Below are positions 1 through 9,406 of a stretch of DNA of 64,000 bases, one piece after another. Position numbers and translations under genes: made by a program. Within the stretch, counting starts at the first letter, position 1. The number at the start of each line of letters is the position of its first letter. This DNA is from Mycobacterium sp. 1164985.4 (GTDB lineage: Bacteria; Actinomycetota; Actinomycetes; Mycobacteriales; Mycobacteriaceae). The notes under the pieces were generated by a model that saw nothing but the letters and a program-made list of their open reading frames with translations, had not been told where the DNA came from and ran no database searches. The stretch is from assembly GCF_001668575.1 (NCBI RefSeq), contig NZ_LZMD01000060.1, positions 62,001 through 126,000 on the forward strand, given 5' to 3'.

Positions 1-963
1 GCCCGGCTGTTGCTGATGTGGACCGTGTGCACGGCTCTGCCGGGCGTGGCGATCGCCTCGCTGTTGATCATGCGGAACAACGGCTGGCTCGTCGAAAAGA
101 CCGCCGCGATCGAGCTGGCGTTGATCGTGCTCGCGTTGGTCGCGGTCGTGCTCGGCCTGCGCTCGCTGATCCTGACCTCCATGTCGATCTCCGACCCCGT
201 TGGCGAAGTCGTTCAGGCGATGGCCGACGTCGAGCGCGGACAAATCGACCGAAGCGTCGAAGTGTACGAGTGGTCCGAGATCGGCCGCCTCCAGCGCGGT
301 TTCAACAGCATGGTCGCCGGGCTGCGCGAGCGCGACAGGCTACGCGACCTGTTCGGGCGCCACGTCGGCGAGGATGTGGTCCGCCGCGCGGTCGAGGAAA
401 ACGAGTCGCTGTCGGGCGACGAACGCGACGTGGCAGTGCTGTTCATCGATCTGGTCGGGTCGACCAGGTTGGCGGTCACCCACCAGCCGGCCGAGGTCGC
501 CGAACTCCTCAACGACTTCTTCCGCATCGTCGTCGCGGCCGTCGACCTGCGGCACGGCCTGATCAACAAGTTCCAGGGCGATGCGGCGCTGGCCGTGTTC
601 GGCGCTCCCCTTCGCGTCGACGAACCGGCGACGGCCGCGCTGACCACCGCACGCTCACTCGTCACCGACCTGCAGCGCCTGCAGCTCGACTTCGGTATCG
701 GGGTGTCGGCCGGGCCCGCGTTCGCAGGCAACATCGGCGCGGAGAACCGGTACGAATACACCGTCGTCGGGGACGCGGTCAACGAGGCGGCCCGGCTCGC
801 CGACCGCGCCAAGGAGTTCCGCGCGCGGGCGCTGTGTTCGGGCACCGCGCTCGAACGTGCCTGCGATGCGGAACGACGGTGCTGGGTGCTGCAGGGGTCG
901 GAGACGCTGCGCGGCCGGTCTGCGCCCACGGAGATATGGGCGCCGGCCACCGACGCTGGTTAG
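1..963 (+). CDS. Adenylate/guanylate cyclase, class III, 5' truncated by window
   Basis: The reading frame is open from base 1, so the N-terminus lies outside the window; 320 residues are visible. A hydrophobic stretch (about visible residues 35-58) leads into a HAMP-like linker ending in a [10 protein letters not shown] segment, then a class III nucleotide cyclase domain. Metal-binding Asp residues are in FIDLVGST and NKFQGD, the Lys of NKFQGD is the usual substrate-selecting position, and VNEAARL carries the conserved Asn. The family makes cAMP (or cGMP) at the inner membrane face. It closely resembles the complete cyclase at 48548-50152, so the two belong to the Rv1318c/Rv1319c/Rv1320c-type paralogue group. 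Substrate choice (ATP or GTP) is not proven. Confidence 0.93.
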   Translation, partial: ARLLLMWTVCTALPGVAIASLLIMRNNGWLVEKTAAIELALIVLALVAVVLGLRSLILTSMSISDPVGEVVQAMADVERGQIDRSVEVYEWSEIGRLQRGFNSMVAGLRERDRLRDLFGRHVGEDVVRRAVEENESLSGDERDVAVLFIDLVGSTRLAVTHQPAEVAELLNDFFRIVVAAVDLRHGLINKFQGDAALAVFGAPLRVDEPATAALTTARSLVTDLQRLQLDFGIGVSAGPAFAGNIGAENRYEYTVVGDAVNEAARLADRAKEFRARALCSGTALERACDAERRCWVLQGSETLRGRSAPTEIWAPATDAG

Positions 964-992
964 AGACGCGAACCGTCGGGGAATACAGCGGC

Positions 993-2291
993 ATGGCTGT
1001 GCGCACCGCGGACTCCCAGACCATTCGCACGGCGGTTACCGGCGCGTCGATCGGCAACGCCGTCGAGTGGTTCGACTTCGCCATCTACGGGCTGTTGGCG
1101 ACGTATATCGCCGAAATGTTCTTCCCGCCGGGCGACGAGACCGCCGCGCTGCTGAGCACTTTCGCCGTCTTCGCCGCCGCGTTCTTCATGCGGCCGTTGG
1201 GCGGGTTCTTCTTCGGCCCACTCGGCGACCGGATCGGCCGCCAACGTGTACTCGCGCTGGTGATCCTGCTGATGTCGGCCTCGACACTGGCCATCGGCCT
1301 GGTTCCCAGCTACGAATCGATCGGCGTGGGGGCGCCGCTGCTGCTGCTGTTCCTGCGGTGCCTGCAGGGCTTCTCGGCCGGCGGCGAGTACGGCAGCGGC
1401 GCATGCTTCCTCGCCGAATACGCCACCGACCGGCATCGCGGGTTCATTGTGTCGTTCCTGGTGTGGTCGGTGGTCGTCGGTTTTCTTCTCGGTGCGCTGA
1501 CGGTCACCGGACTCGAGACTGTGTTGTCCGAGCCCGCGATGGACTCCTACGGCTGGCGGATCCCCTTCCTGATCGCCGGTGTGCTCGGCGTCGTCGGCCT
1601 GTACATCCGCCTGCAGCTGAGAGACACACCGGAGTTCGAGAACCTGCGCGAGCACGGCGAGGTCGCGTCCTCGCCGTTACGCGAGGCGTTCCGTACATCA
1701 TGGCGGCCCATCCTGCAGATCGCCGGCCTGGTGGTCATTCACAACGTGGGCTTCTACATCGTCTTCACCTACCTGCCAACCTATTTCACTGAAACACTCG
1801 ATTCCAGCAAGGTCGATGCCTTCGTGTCGATCGCTGTCGCCAGCATGGTGGCGATGATCCTGATACCGCCTCTCGGCGCGCTGTCCGACCGGATCGGGCG
1901 CAAGCCTCTGCTGTACGCGGGCGGGATCGGGTTCGCGGTCTTCGCCTATCCCCTGTTCCTGCTGCTGAATTCGGGCTCGCTCACCGCTGCGGTTGCCGCC
2001 CACGCCGCGTTGGCGGCACTCGAGTCGGTGTTCGTGTCGGCGTCGTTGGCCGCCGGCGCCGAGTTGTTCGCCACGAGAGTGCGTTCCAGCGGCTACAGCA
2101 TCGGCTACAACGTGTCGGTCGCCGTTTTCGGCGGCACCGCGCCGTATGTCGCGACCTGGCTGGTCGACCGCACGGGCAACCAGATCGCACCGGCCTACTA
2201 TGTGATCGCCGCGGCCGCTGTCAGCGTGGCGACGCTTCTGACCATGCGGGAAACCGCCCGACAGCCACTGCGCACCACGGTCCACACATAG
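993..2291 (+). CDS. MFS transporter, metabolite:H+ symporter (MHS/ProP-like) type
   Basis: This 432-residue integral membrane protein has the hallmarks of the MHS branch of the major facilitator superfamily. The N-terminus reads [13 protein letters not shown], loop 2-3 carries [12 protein letters not shown]4 has [11 protein letters not shown], and the second half repeats [11 protein letters not shown]. Twelve TM segments are expected. Relatives move organic acids, osmolytes or shikimate-like compounds with protons. ATG 993 is chosen because the MHS N-terminal motif follows about 20 residues later; the same frame stays open upstream but overlaps the cyclase gene. The gene begins 29 bp after the cyclase stop, so co-transcription is possible. 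The substrate cannot be read from sequence. Confidence 0.9.
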   Translation: MAVRTADSQTIRTAVTGASIGNAVEWFDFAIYGLLATYIAEMFFPPGDETAALLSTFAVFAAAFFMRPLGGFFFGPLGDRIGRQRVLALVILLMSASTLAIGLVPSYESIGVGAPLLLLFLRCLQGFSAGGEYGSGACFLAEYATDRHRGFIVSFLVWSVVVGFLLGALTVTGLETVLSEPAMDSYGWRIPFLIAGVLGVVGLYIRLQLRDTPEFENLREHGEVASSPLREAFRTSWRPILQIAGLVVIHNVGFYIVFTYLPTYFTETLDSSKVDAFVSIAVASMVAMILIPPLGALSDRIGRKPLLYAGGIGFAVFAYPLFLLLNSGSLTAAVAAHAALAALESVFVSASLAAGAELFATRVRSSGYSIGYNVSVAVFGGTAPYVATWLVDRTGNQIAPAYYVIAAAAVSVATLLTMRETARQPLRTTVHT

Positions 2292-2383
2292 CGCACACCA
2301 CATCGGCGATTGCGGTCGTACTCAACGCAACCGGGTGCACCGCAGTCGTGCATGGCACACAATCGGTGCATAGCGACGGTGAC

Positions 2384-2699
2384 TTCGCGGGTCCCCCGTT
2401 ACGCGTGGGGCTGGACAGCTTCATCGGAACAACGGTCGAGTTCTACGATTTTTCATCTACGGCATCGCGGCGGCGTTGGTGTTTCCGAGGCTGTTCTTTC
2501 CTGCCGTGTCCCCCGCGACGGTGCTCATGGGGCTGCTGCCGACCTATGCGCAGATCGGCCTCGTGGCACCGCTCCTGCTGACGACATTGCGGCTCACACA
2601 GGGTTTCGCGGCCGGAGGGGAATCGGGCGGCGCGCCGCCTGTCTCGTTGCGGTTTCGGTGATCTCGGCGATATCGGCCTGCTTCCTACCGGGAGCGTAA
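2384..2699 (+). pseudogene. Decayed MHS-family MFS transporter remnant
   Basis: The stretch holds pieces of a second MHS transporter in different frames. One frame gives FIGTTVEFYDF (TM1 motif of the family). After a one-base loss in a T run near 2450 the next frame gives IAAALVFPRLFFPAVSPATV, and this runs directly into LLPTYAQIGLVAPLLL and LRLTQGFAAGGE, which normally lie roughly 70 residues further on. A third frame ends with a short hydrophobic tail and stop. The parent gene has therefore suffered at least one frameshift and large internal deletions. It sits just after the intact relative at 993-2291, so it may be a dead tandem paralogue. Otherwise 2292-2684 holds no gene I can support. 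Confidence 0.75.
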
Positions 2700-3260
2700 A
2701 CGCGGTCGTCGTCGGAGCAGCCGCGCGAACTCGACCGTCGAACGGCGGACCGACTCCAGTTCGAGTGACACCAGAAGCGTGTCGACCATCGCGAAGGGCA
2801 GGGTGGTGACCACTGCGCCGCGCCCGTACTCGATGTGCCACGAGCCGGGGTGGATGGTCATGCCTCGCGCCTGCCCCCTCCCGAGGCACGTTCGCTCACC
2901 GGGCAGCAGCGTCATCGCCGTGTTGTCGTCGGATTCGAGGTCGTAGGAATCGATCCGCCCGGCCAACAGGAACTTGTGGATCTGCACCCGCTTGTAGCGG
3001 CCGGAGAAGCCCTGGGTGCCGGTCGGAGAGCCGAAGATCACGATGTACTCCCGCGGGCTGAAGTAGACGAACCGGACCTTGCCGAGGATTCCGCCCGCCC
3101 TGCTCGCGACCCACCGCCCAGGCGTGGCATCGATCAGGTCGGGGTACGCGTCGGCCAGCAGTTCGATGGCGCGCGAGCTGAGCTCGTCACCTTCGGCAGA
3201 CAGTCCGACCACCTGACGCGCGATGTCGTGCACCACGTCGGGGTCGATCTTGTAGCGCAT
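2685..3260 (-). CDS. ERG2 / sigma-1 receptor-like protein
   Basis: This 191-residue protein carries the signature of the ERG2 sterol C8-C7 isomerase/sigma-1 receptor family. It has REYIVIFGSPTGTQGFSG (residues 70-87), then a cupin-like barrel region and the hallmark stretch WHIEYGRG (141-148) followed by TTLPFAMVDTLL. Glu144 sits where the family has its key acidic residue in EYGRG. The eukaryotic N-terminal transmembrane helix is absent, so it may be soluble or peripherally bound. It is the last gene of the long minus-strand operon, its start overlapping the P450 stop (ATGA). Context with three P450s and dehydrogenases suggests isomerisation or binding of a sterol- or terpenoid-like compound; that role is inferred. 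Confidence 0.8.
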   Translation of the reverse strand: MRYKIDPDVVHDIARQVVGLSAEGDELSSRAIELLADAYPDLIDATPGRWVASRAGGILGKVRFVYFSPREYIVIFGSPTGTQGFSGRYKRVQIHKFLLAGRIDSYDLESDDNTAMTLLPGERTCLGRGQARGMTIHPGSWHIEYGRGAVVTTLPFAMVDTLLVSLELESVRRSTVEFARLLRRRPRLRSR

Positions 3261-4486
3261 CAGCCGAACTCAATCGGCAGGCTGGTCGGCCCGCTCATAC
3301 CGAGCAGCGGTTTCCACGGCGCCGGTCCGACGACCCGCGGGTTCGGCATTCGTCGCGCGATGATGGTCAAGGCCTCGCAGAGCTCACGCCGTGCGAGGTT
3401 GGCCCCCAGGCAGTAGTGGGCGCCACCGCCGAAGGTCAGGATCGGCGGCGGGTCGTCTCGGGTGATGTCGAAGCGGGTCGGGTCGTCGTAGACGGCCGGA
3501 TCCCGGTTGGCCGCATAGGTGTTGACGATGATGAACGATGCGGCGGGGAACGTGTATTCGCCGACAGCCACGTCCTCTGCGACGGTGCGCACCGTGCTAC
3601 ACATCGACGGTGAGTGGCGCATGGTCTCTTCGACCGCGCGCATCGCGAGGCCGGGCTCATCGCGCAACAGCACCCATTGGTCGGGGTGCTCGCTGAGCAC
3701 CTGCATGGACGCCGCGAGTTGGCTTCGGGTGGTGTCCGTTCCGGCGATGAGCACGCTGAAGGCCAGCATGCGCAGCTCGCCCGCGTCGAGTCGGTCGCCG
3801 TCGTCCTCGGCCCGGATCAGTGCGGAGAGCAGATCCTCGGTGAGGTCCTCGCGGCGACGGGCGATCATCTCGTCGATGTAGCCGTCGAAGTCGTCCCAGG
3901 CCGCAAGCACCGCCGCCTCTTCAGCGGCGAGATCGCAGTCGAAGCTTACGATCTTGAAGATGTCCTCGGCCCATCGCGAAAACCGTTGCCAGTCCTGCCT
4001 CGGCGCGCCAAGCAGGGCACAGATGACCGGGATGGGGTATGGCCGTGCGATGTCGTCGACGAACTCGCAGCGGCCACGGTCGGCGACGCGGTCGATGAGT
4101 TCGTTGACGACGGTGTGGATCGTCGGATCCATCCGCGCCGTCGCCCGTGGCGTGAAGGCCTTCGACACCAGTCCGCGCAACCGGCGGTGCTCCTCCCCCT
4201 CCATGTTGAGGATGCTGCGAGTCACCCTGTCCCACAGCTCACCTGAGGTGATGCCATGGGCGGACAAATGGATGCCCTGCGGGATTCCGAAGCGCGGGTC
4301 GCGCAGGACGACCCTCGCCAGTTCGTACGACAGCACCTCCGGTCCGATCGGACCGAGCGCGATCGGTGCCTGCTGCTGGGCCGCCCGGAACTGCGGATAG
4401 ATCTCCTGGGGCGTCGCGGTGACGTCGTAGGTCAGGGTCGGCAGGCCAACATCGAAGACGCTCGGTCTCGCAGCTCCGACGCTCAT
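3260..4486 (-). CDS. Cytochrome P450
   Basis: A 408-residue soluble class I bacterial P450, a normal length. The I-helix has AGTDTTR, the K-helix ExxR is in EETMR, and the haem loop FGGGAHYCLG puts the proximal thiolate at about Cys359. It would hydroxylate or otherwise oxidise a hydrophobic substrate using electrons from a ferredoxin and reductase, neither of which is encoded nearby. Its ATG overlaps the stop of the upstream P450 gene by four bases and its own stop overlaps the ERG2-like start, indicating translational coupling. The CYP family number was not assigned. Confidence 0.95.
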   Translation of the reverse strand: MSVGAARPSVFDVGLPTLTYDVTATPQEIYPQFRAAQQQAPIALGPIGPEVLSYELARVVLRDPRFGIPQGIHLSAHGITSGELWDRVTRSILNMEGEEHRRLRGLVSKAFTPRATARMDPTIHTVVNELIDRVADRGRCEFVDDIARPYPIPVICALLGAPRQDWQRFSRWAEDIFKIVSFDCDLAAEEAAVLAAWDDFDGYIDEMIARRREDLTEDLLSALIRAEDDGDRLDAGELRMLAFSVLIAGTDTTRSQLAASMQVLSEHPDQWVLLRDEPGLAMRAVEETMRHSPSMCSTVRTVAEDVAVGEYTFPAASFIIVNTYAANRDPAVYDDPTRFDITRDDPPPILTFGGGAHYCLGANLARRELCEALTIIARRMPNPRVVGPAPWKPLLGMSGPTSLPIEFG

Positions 4487-5658
4487 CGGGTGTTCTCCGA
4501 CCCGAACCTCAGCGGAAGCTCACGCAGCGAACAGGTTGCCGACGGCCACGTGATCTCGGGGAAGTAGCCGGGAACGAGCTCGAAATCCGGTATGCGCGCG
4601 AGCCATTCGCTCACGACGAGCCGCAACTCCATCCGGGCCAGGTGGGCGCCCAGGCACCGGTGCGGCCCGCCGCCGAAACCCCAGTGCTTGTGCAGCTTGC
4701 CGTCCATCACCAGGTCGTCGCCCGAGTGCGGATCGCTTCCATCCCGGTTGATCGCGCCGACGCAGAGCCGCACTTGGGAACCGGCGGGCAGGGTTACGCC
4801 GGCGACCGTGACCTCTCGGGTGGCCACGCGGCCGAGTACCGGCGCCGCGGGTTCAAGCCGGATCACCTCCTCGACGAAGGCGCCGACGTGCTCGGGTTCC
4901 ACCCGGAGTTGCCGGCGCAGGTCCGGACGGCGGGCCAGCTCCAGCATGGCGGCGCCGATCGAGGCGGTGACGGTGTCGAGGCCGGCGAGGACGAATACGA
5001 GCGACATTCCCGTCGCTTCGGCGTCGGTGAGCGCATCCTCGCTGTGCAGGACATCGGACAGTATGCCCGTCTGTGGCGCTTCCCGCTGTGCGCGAACGGC
5101 TTCGGTGAGATATCCGAACAACTCTGCTGCCGGGGTCAGGTCCACGCTGTTGGGATCGGTCGCCAAGCTGACGGCGATGATCGCGTCCTTCCACGCGATC
5201 AGGCGTTCGCGGTCCTCGAGCGGGAGGCCGAACAAAGTCAGGAACACCTGTGACGGATACGGGATCGCGAGGTCGGCCATCACCTCGCAGCCGGGGCGGG
5301 TGGCGATCTCGTCGATGATGTCGACCACCTGCGCCAGTAGCGACGGCAGCAGCGCGCTGAGCGTCTGGGGGCTGAAGTAGGGATGCAGGAGCCGGCGGTA
5401 GCGGGTGTGCTCGGGAGGGTCGAATCCCAGCGGCACCAGCGGCACGGGGCTGATCATGTCGTCGTAGTCGGTCTTCGACGAGTACGTCTCCGGATCCCTC
5501 AGCGCGGCGAGCACGTCGTCGCGGCGCGTGAAGTAGTACCAGCCGTCGCCGTAGAGCACCGGCCCGAGCTCGCGCAGCTTTGCCCAGCCCGCGCCGCGGT
5601 CCCCTGCCATCGGCAGGTCCTCGTACAGGACGTGCGGCAGCCCCAGCGTCTCGGTCAT
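4483..5658 (-). CDS. Cytochrome P450
   Basis: A 391-residue P450 with I-helix AGLDTVT, an ExxR motif in EEVIR, and haem-binding loop FGGGPHRCLG (thiolate about Cys335). The second Thr of the usual AGxxTT is Val here, while the first Thr is kept. It is the second of three P450s in the same operon and differs clearly from its downstream neighbour, so the pair is not a recent duplication. Start and stop both overlap neighbouring genes by four bases (ATGA). The substrate is unknown; tight coupling with dehydrogenases points to successive oxidation steps on one scaffold. Confidence 0.95.
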   Translation of the reverse strand: MTETLGLPHVLYEDLPMAGDRGAGWAKLRELGPVLYGDGWYYFTRRDDVLAALRDPETYSSKTDYDDMISPVPLVPLGFDPPEHTRYRRLLHPYFSPQTLSALLPSLLAQVVDIIDEIATRPGCEVMADLAIPYPSQVFLTLFGLPLEDRERLIAWKDAIIAVSLATDPNSVDLTPAAELFGYLTEAVRAQREAPQTGILSDVLHSEDALTDAEATGMSLVFVLAGLDTVTASIGAAMLELARRPDLRRQLRVEPEHVGAFVEEVIRLEPAAPVLGRVATREVTVAGVTLPAGSQVRLCVGAINRDGSDPHSGDDLVMDGKLHKHWGFGGGPHRCLGAHLARMELRLVVSEWLARIPDFELVPGYFPEITWPSATCSLRELPLRFGSENTR

Positions 5659-6080
5659 GGCACGTTGGTGGCCAGGAACGTCAGTGGGAGCCCGAGGGCC
5701 GACAGATCGATCTCATCGAGGTAGGAGCCCTCGCCCGAGAACCCCTGGCGGAAGCGGGTCGTCGAGCCGTAGCGCTGTGTGACGGATTCCGCCGCCGAGG
5801 CGTCCGGCACCCTGAGCACGACGGTGTACACGCCGTCCCCATGGCGGTCGAGGAACTCGTTGACGTAGGTTGCGACCGAGGCCGTCGAGCCGGGCACCGG
5901 GCTGATCAGCTCGATTCCCCGGTTCCAGTCCAGATGGACGCGCACCCCGAGTTCGGCTAGTTCGGCCTCTTCGAAGTCGAACCCGAGGTCGGTGAACATT
6001 GCCACCGTCGTTTCCCGCCGTTCCGGCGCCACCGCGAACACGACGTGATGTAGCCCCAGCGTGGACTGATCGGTGCTCAT
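5655..6080 (-). CDS. VOC (glyoxalase/bleomycin-resistance fold) protein
   Basis: A 141-residue single-module vicinal-oxygen-chelate protein starting LGLHHVVFAVAP, the typical first beta strand with a metal-ligand His, and containing an ELISP segment where such proteins place a second metal-ligand Glu. Family members include isomerases, epimerases, dioxygenases and binding proteins, so the reaction is not fixed. The start is ATG at 6080, which overlaps the upstream dehydrogenase stop as ATGA; the longer open frame upstream lies wholly inside that gene. Within the operon it could isomerise or cleave an intermediate made by the P450s and dehydrogenases. Confidence 0.8.
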   Translation of the reverse strand: MSTDQSTLGLHHVVFAVAPERRETTVAMFTDLGFDFEEAELAELGVRVHLDWNRGIELISPVPGSTASVATYVNEFLDRHGDGVYTVVLRVPDASAAESVTQRYGSTTRFRQGFSGEGSYLDEIDLSALGLPLTFLATNVP

Positions 6081-7144
6081 CGCCGTACCAATCCGCGCGG
6101 TTGCACCAGGCCGAGGTCCAGGTGGGTCAACCAGCCCGGCGGGCCGTCGCACACATCGGGGATGGCGTTGATGGCGCCCATCGCGGTCCACGTGTAACCC
6201 GGATGATCCATGGTGCCGTCGGGCTTCACCAGGCCGTGCATGGTCAGTTCGGTGGGCGGATCACCCTCGATGACGATGCGGTACCGCGTTCGACCCCAGT
6301 CCCACGGCGGGTCGAGCTGGTCGGGTCCACCGGTTACGTAGATCGCGTGGTACACGATCAGTGGTTCGCCGTTGACCCGTGCGGACCACGTGTGGTGTTG
6401 TGCGGCAACGGTTCCCCGCGGTATCGCACCTTCGTCGTGCGGGATGTCTCGGGTGGCGACAGCCGCCTCGACCTCTGCGCTCACGTCGTCGATACTTACA
6501 CCGAGTCCGTCGGCGACCATGTGCATCGACTGGGCGAAAAAGGGTACCCCGAGCCCGAGAATCGTTGGCTCGGTGAGGAAATTGTCCTTGTCCTTGCCGA
6601 AACCCATCCAGTCGATGTGATCCATCGGGGCGTCTCTCAGCACGTCGACGACCTCCCACACCTCGATCTTGTCGATCCTGCTGGCGACGCGCGCGAGGGT
6701 GAGAGGCAGGATGTCGCCCGCGTAGCCGGGATGGATGCCGCCGGCGTGAAACGACGTGCCGCCGTCGGCGCAGGCGGCCCGGATCTTGTCGCCGCCGTCG
6801 CGGAAATCGTCTGTGGGATGGAAGAAGCCGCTGGTCGTGACGATGTTCTTGCCCGAACGCAGGAGTCCGCAGACGGTGTCGATGTCCATGATCACGGGCG
6901 TGTAGAACACGCAGTCGGCGTCCAGCGCGCTGATCGCGTCCACGTCGTCGGTCGCGATCACGCCGGTGGACCCGATGCCTGTGATCTCGCCGGCGTCCTT
7001 GCCGACCTTCTCCTTGCTGTGCACCAGCACACCGACGAGGTCGAACATTGGGCACTGCGCGAAATGCCGGATGCCGGCCTGACCGACGTCTCCGGTCATC
7101 CACTGGATGACCCGGTAGGTCTTCTCGGACGTCCGCTCAGACAT
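6077..7144 (-). CDS. NAD(P)-binding dehydrogenase, DapB N-terminal-like / amine dehydrogenase type
   Basis: A 355-residue protein opening with a Rossmann motif, RVIQWMTGDVGQAGIR, followed by acidic and nucleotide-binding segments like those of dihydrodipicolinate reductase N-termini and 2,4-diaminopentanoate dehydrogenase. The C-terminal half is the alpha/beta domain found in this group, which mycobacterial genomes carry in many copies. It is related to the adjacent 7137-8186 product and to 15633-16706. The natural substrate of mycobacterial members is largely unknown; oxidation of an alcohol or amine, or reduction of a carbonyl, is plausible. It overlaps both neighbours by a few bases. Confidence 0.82.
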   Translation of the reverse strand: MSERTSEKTYRVIQWMTGDVGQAGIRHFAQCPMFDLVGVLVHSKEKVGKDAGEITGIGSTGVIATDDVDAISALDADCVFYTPVIMDIDTVCGLLRSGKNIVTTSGFFHPTDDFRDGGDKIRAACADGGTSFHAGGIHPGYAGDILPLTLARVASRIDKIEVWEVVDVLRDAPMDHIDWMGFGKDKDNFLTEPTILGLGVPFFAQSMHMVADGLGVSIDDVSAEVEAAVATRDIPHDEGAIPRGTVAAQHHTWSARVNGEPLIVYHAIYVTGGPDQLDPPWDWGRTRYRIVIEGDPPTELTMHGLVKPDGTMDHPGYTWTAMGAINAIPDVCDGPPGWLTHLDLGLVQPRGLVRR

Positions 7145-8186
7145 TGAGGACTCCCCGCGGAAGTAGCAGCGGCAGATCGTTGTACGTCGCGATGCCCGGC
7201 GGCGCCGCCACGACCGCCGGGATCGCGGTGATCGCGGGCATCGCGACGATCGACAGCCCCAGCATGATGTAGTCGTCGATGGTCTCGCCGACGAAGCCCT
7301 CGGGCGGAAGGAAACTCAGCGTGGTCTTGATCGTCGGCGTGCCCCGGACCTCGACGGTGTAACCCATGTCCAGTTCCCAGTCGGGTTCGAGTGTCTGGCC
7401 TTTGCGCCACCGGCCGCGGATCTCGATGACCTCCTTGCCACCCGCGACCCCCTTCCACCCGACGTCCACCCCCGCGACGCAGCCCTTCTCGATCAGCCAG
7501 TCTCCGGGAAGATGGAGGTCCGTGGTGGTCTGGGCGTAGGCGACGTCGCAGCGGACTTCGTCGAGGCGGACGCCGAGGGCGTCGGCGACGAGAAGAACAC
7601 CGTCGCGGAAGATGGCGGAACCCTTCTCGGTGATCGACTCCAGCTCCGGGTGGTCGATGGGATAGCCGAAGCCCATGGGCTTTTCGGTGTCGGGCGAGTT
7701 GTAGATCGTGGTGTCGATCGCCTCCACCACCGACACCTTCTCCACGCTCTCGGACAGGCCGGCCGACACGATGGCGAACAGTTGGATGAAGCCGGGGTTG
7801 ATCCCGCTGCCGAAGATGGTCGACCCGCCGTGGTGGCAGGCCTCGACGATGCGGTCACGGTCCTCGCCGAAGAAATGCCCGGTGATGAATTCGGATGTCG
7901 AGACGATGTTGACACCCGCGCCCAGTATCCGCACCATATCGTCGACGTCGGCGAACATCGGGTTGTAGACGACGCAATCCGGTTCCAACGTCAGCAGGGC
8001 ATCGACGTTGTTGGTCGCGGTCACGCCCAACGGGTCGATACCGCACAACTCCCCCACATCACGACCGACCTTGTCTTTCGACCACGCGTAGCAGCCGACC
8101 AGCTCGAGCTGCGGGTTGAGTGCGATCGCGCGCACCGAGCGCTTGCCGACGTTGCCGGTGGTCCACTGGACGATGCGGTATGTCAT
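7137..8186 (-). CDS. NAD(P)-binding dehydrogenase, DapB N-terminal-like, paralogue
   Basis: This 349-residue relative of the next gene begins YRIVQWTTGNVGKRSVR, a glycine-rich Rossmann turn, and shares the scaffold (CVVYNPMFADVDDMVRILGA corresponds to the neighbour's CVFYTPVIMD region). ATG 8186 is preferred because it overlaps the P450 stop at 8183 as ATGA and places the Rossmann motif at the N-terminus; the longer frame upstream lies inside the P450 gene. The two adjacent copies have diverged considerably, suggesting an old tandem duplication with separate substrates or a heteromer. NAD(P) use is inferred from the motif. Confidence 0.82.
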   Translation of the reverse strand: MTYRIVQWTTGNVGKRSVRAIALNPQLELVGCYAWSKDKVGRDVGELCGIDPLGVTATNNVDALLTLEPDCVVYNPMFADVDDMVRILGAGVNIVSTSEFITGHFFGEDRDRIVEACHHGGSTIFGSGINPGFIQLFAIVSAGLSESVEKVSVVEAIDTTIYNSPDTEKPMGFGYPIDHPELESITEKGSAIFRDGVLLVADALGVRLDEVRCDVAYAQTTTDLHLPGDWLIEKGCVAGVDVGWKGVAGGKEVIEIRGRWRKGQTLEPDWELDMGYTVEVRGTPTIKTTLSFLPPEGFVGETIDDYIMLGLSIVAMPAITAIPAVVAAPPGIATYNDLPLLLPRGVLNV

Positions 8187-9406
8187 GCCGCGGAATTTTC
8201 GGCCGGGTCGAACACGACGGGAAGCGAACGGAAGCCCCGGGTGATCGAGTTGCCGACGAACACCGGAGGTTTCTCCGGATCCAGTGCGAGTTTCGGCATC
8301 CGGGTCAGCACCTGTTCCAGGCCCACCTGCAGTTCGAGCCGGGCGAGGTTCGAGCCCAGACAGCGGTGCACACCGGCGCCGAAGCCCAGATGGCGGTTGT
8401 CCTTGCGGTCCAGGATGCACCGGTGTGCGTCGACGAACATCTCCTCGTCGCGGTTGGCCGAGGCGTAGTTCACGATCACCGACTGTCCGGGGCAGAAGGT
8501 GCGCCCGCCGAGTTCGACTTCTCTGGCGACGGTGCGCGGGATCCCGTGAATCGAACCGCCGAAGCGAATGAACTCCTCCACCGCGCGCGGCAGAATCTCG
8601 GGTTCACGGATCAGCCGATCCCGTTCGTCTGGGTGCGTGGCGAGATAGTGGAAGGCCCACGACATCGCGCTGGCCGTCGTCTCGAGTCCGGCCTGCACCA
8701 GCAGCATCGCGTTCGCGACCACGTCGTTGAACGGCAGCGGCTGTCCATCGATTTCGGCGCCCAGCAGCACGTCGATCATGTCGTCGCGGGGCGGCGCGTC
8801 ACTGCGTGCGCTCACGGTGTCGTGGATGTGCTGGTACAGCCCGCCCCACGCCGGTCCGCGCTCTTCCTCGGTGGCGCCGTTGAGGGCGGTGTCGGTGAGT
8901 TCGATGCACAACGGGACGTCTACGACCGGCATCCCCAGCAGGTACTTGAAGAACACGATGCCGGGCTGACGCCACGCGACCTGAGCGAGGTCACCCCGAC
9001 CGGTACTGATGAAATCGTCGATCAGCCGGTCGGTTTCGTCGCGGATCTGGGGCCGTAAAGCCTTCATCCGCGCCGGCGAGAAGTACGGGTTGAGCACCTT
9101 GCGAAACTTCTGCTGCCGGGGCGGGTCCAACGTGATCACCAGATCGCCGCCGAAAGCCTCGGCCGCATCCGGAGTGGGATTGCTGGAGAAGTGTTCCCAG
9201 TCCTGCAGGATGCGGTAGCACTCGGCGTAGCGCACCGCCACCCATGCACTGTCCGGCATCGTGGTGAGAAACGGGGTGTCGGTGTGGACGAACGGCGCCT
9301 GCCGCCGCATCACGTCGTAGACATCGTAGAGGAAGTCGGTGTCGTTGAAATCCCCGTGCCGAAGATCCCAGTTCTCTGCGTGTTCCTCCGGCGGTTTTCG
9401 AGTCAC
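8183..9406 (-). CDS. Cytochrome P450
   Basis: A 407-residue P450 with I-helix QAGLETTAS, ExxR in EEFIR and haem loop [10 protein letters not shown] (thiolate about Cys349). I chose GTG 9406 because it overlaps the upstream stop as GTGA and gives a normal N-terminus; 38 further codons are open upstream but lie within the 146-aa gene. It is the first P450 of the operon, directly downstream of the membrane-protein and chaperone-like genes, so it may act on the same substrate as the putative membrane enzyme. No ferredoxin gene is adjacent. Confidence 0.95.
   Translation of the reverse strand: MTRKPPEEHAENWDLRHGDFNDTDFLYDVYDVMRRQAPFVHTDTPFLTTMPDSAWVAVRYAECYRILQDWEHFSSNPTPDAAEAFGGDLVITLDPPRQQKFRKVLNPYFSPARMKALRPQIRDETDRLIDDFISTGRGDLAQVAWRQPGIVFFKYLLGMPVVDVPLCIELTDTALNGATEEERGPAWGGLYQHIHDTVSARSDAPPRDDMIDVLLGAEIDGQPLPFNDVVANAMLLVQAGLETTASAMSWAFHYLATHPDERDRLIREPEILPRAVEEFIRFGGSIHGIPRTVAREVELGGRTFCPGQSVIVNYASANRDEEMFVDAHRCILDRKDNRHLGFGAGVHRCLGSNLARLELQVGLEQVLTRMPKLALDPEKPPVFVGNSITRGFRSLPVVFDPAENSAA

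Noticed and set aside
18..992. Very long open frame running from base 18 into the MFS gene, suggesting a larger fused protein
   Set aside because: The first 325 codons overlap the cyclase gene in another frame and are Arg-rich shadow sequence; the MFS protein starts normally at ATG 993.
2835..3416. Plus-strand frame of 193 codons opposite the ERG2-like and P450 genes
   Set aside because: It is the antisense of two clear protein families and has no recognisable motif; high-GC DNA routinely leaves such frames open.
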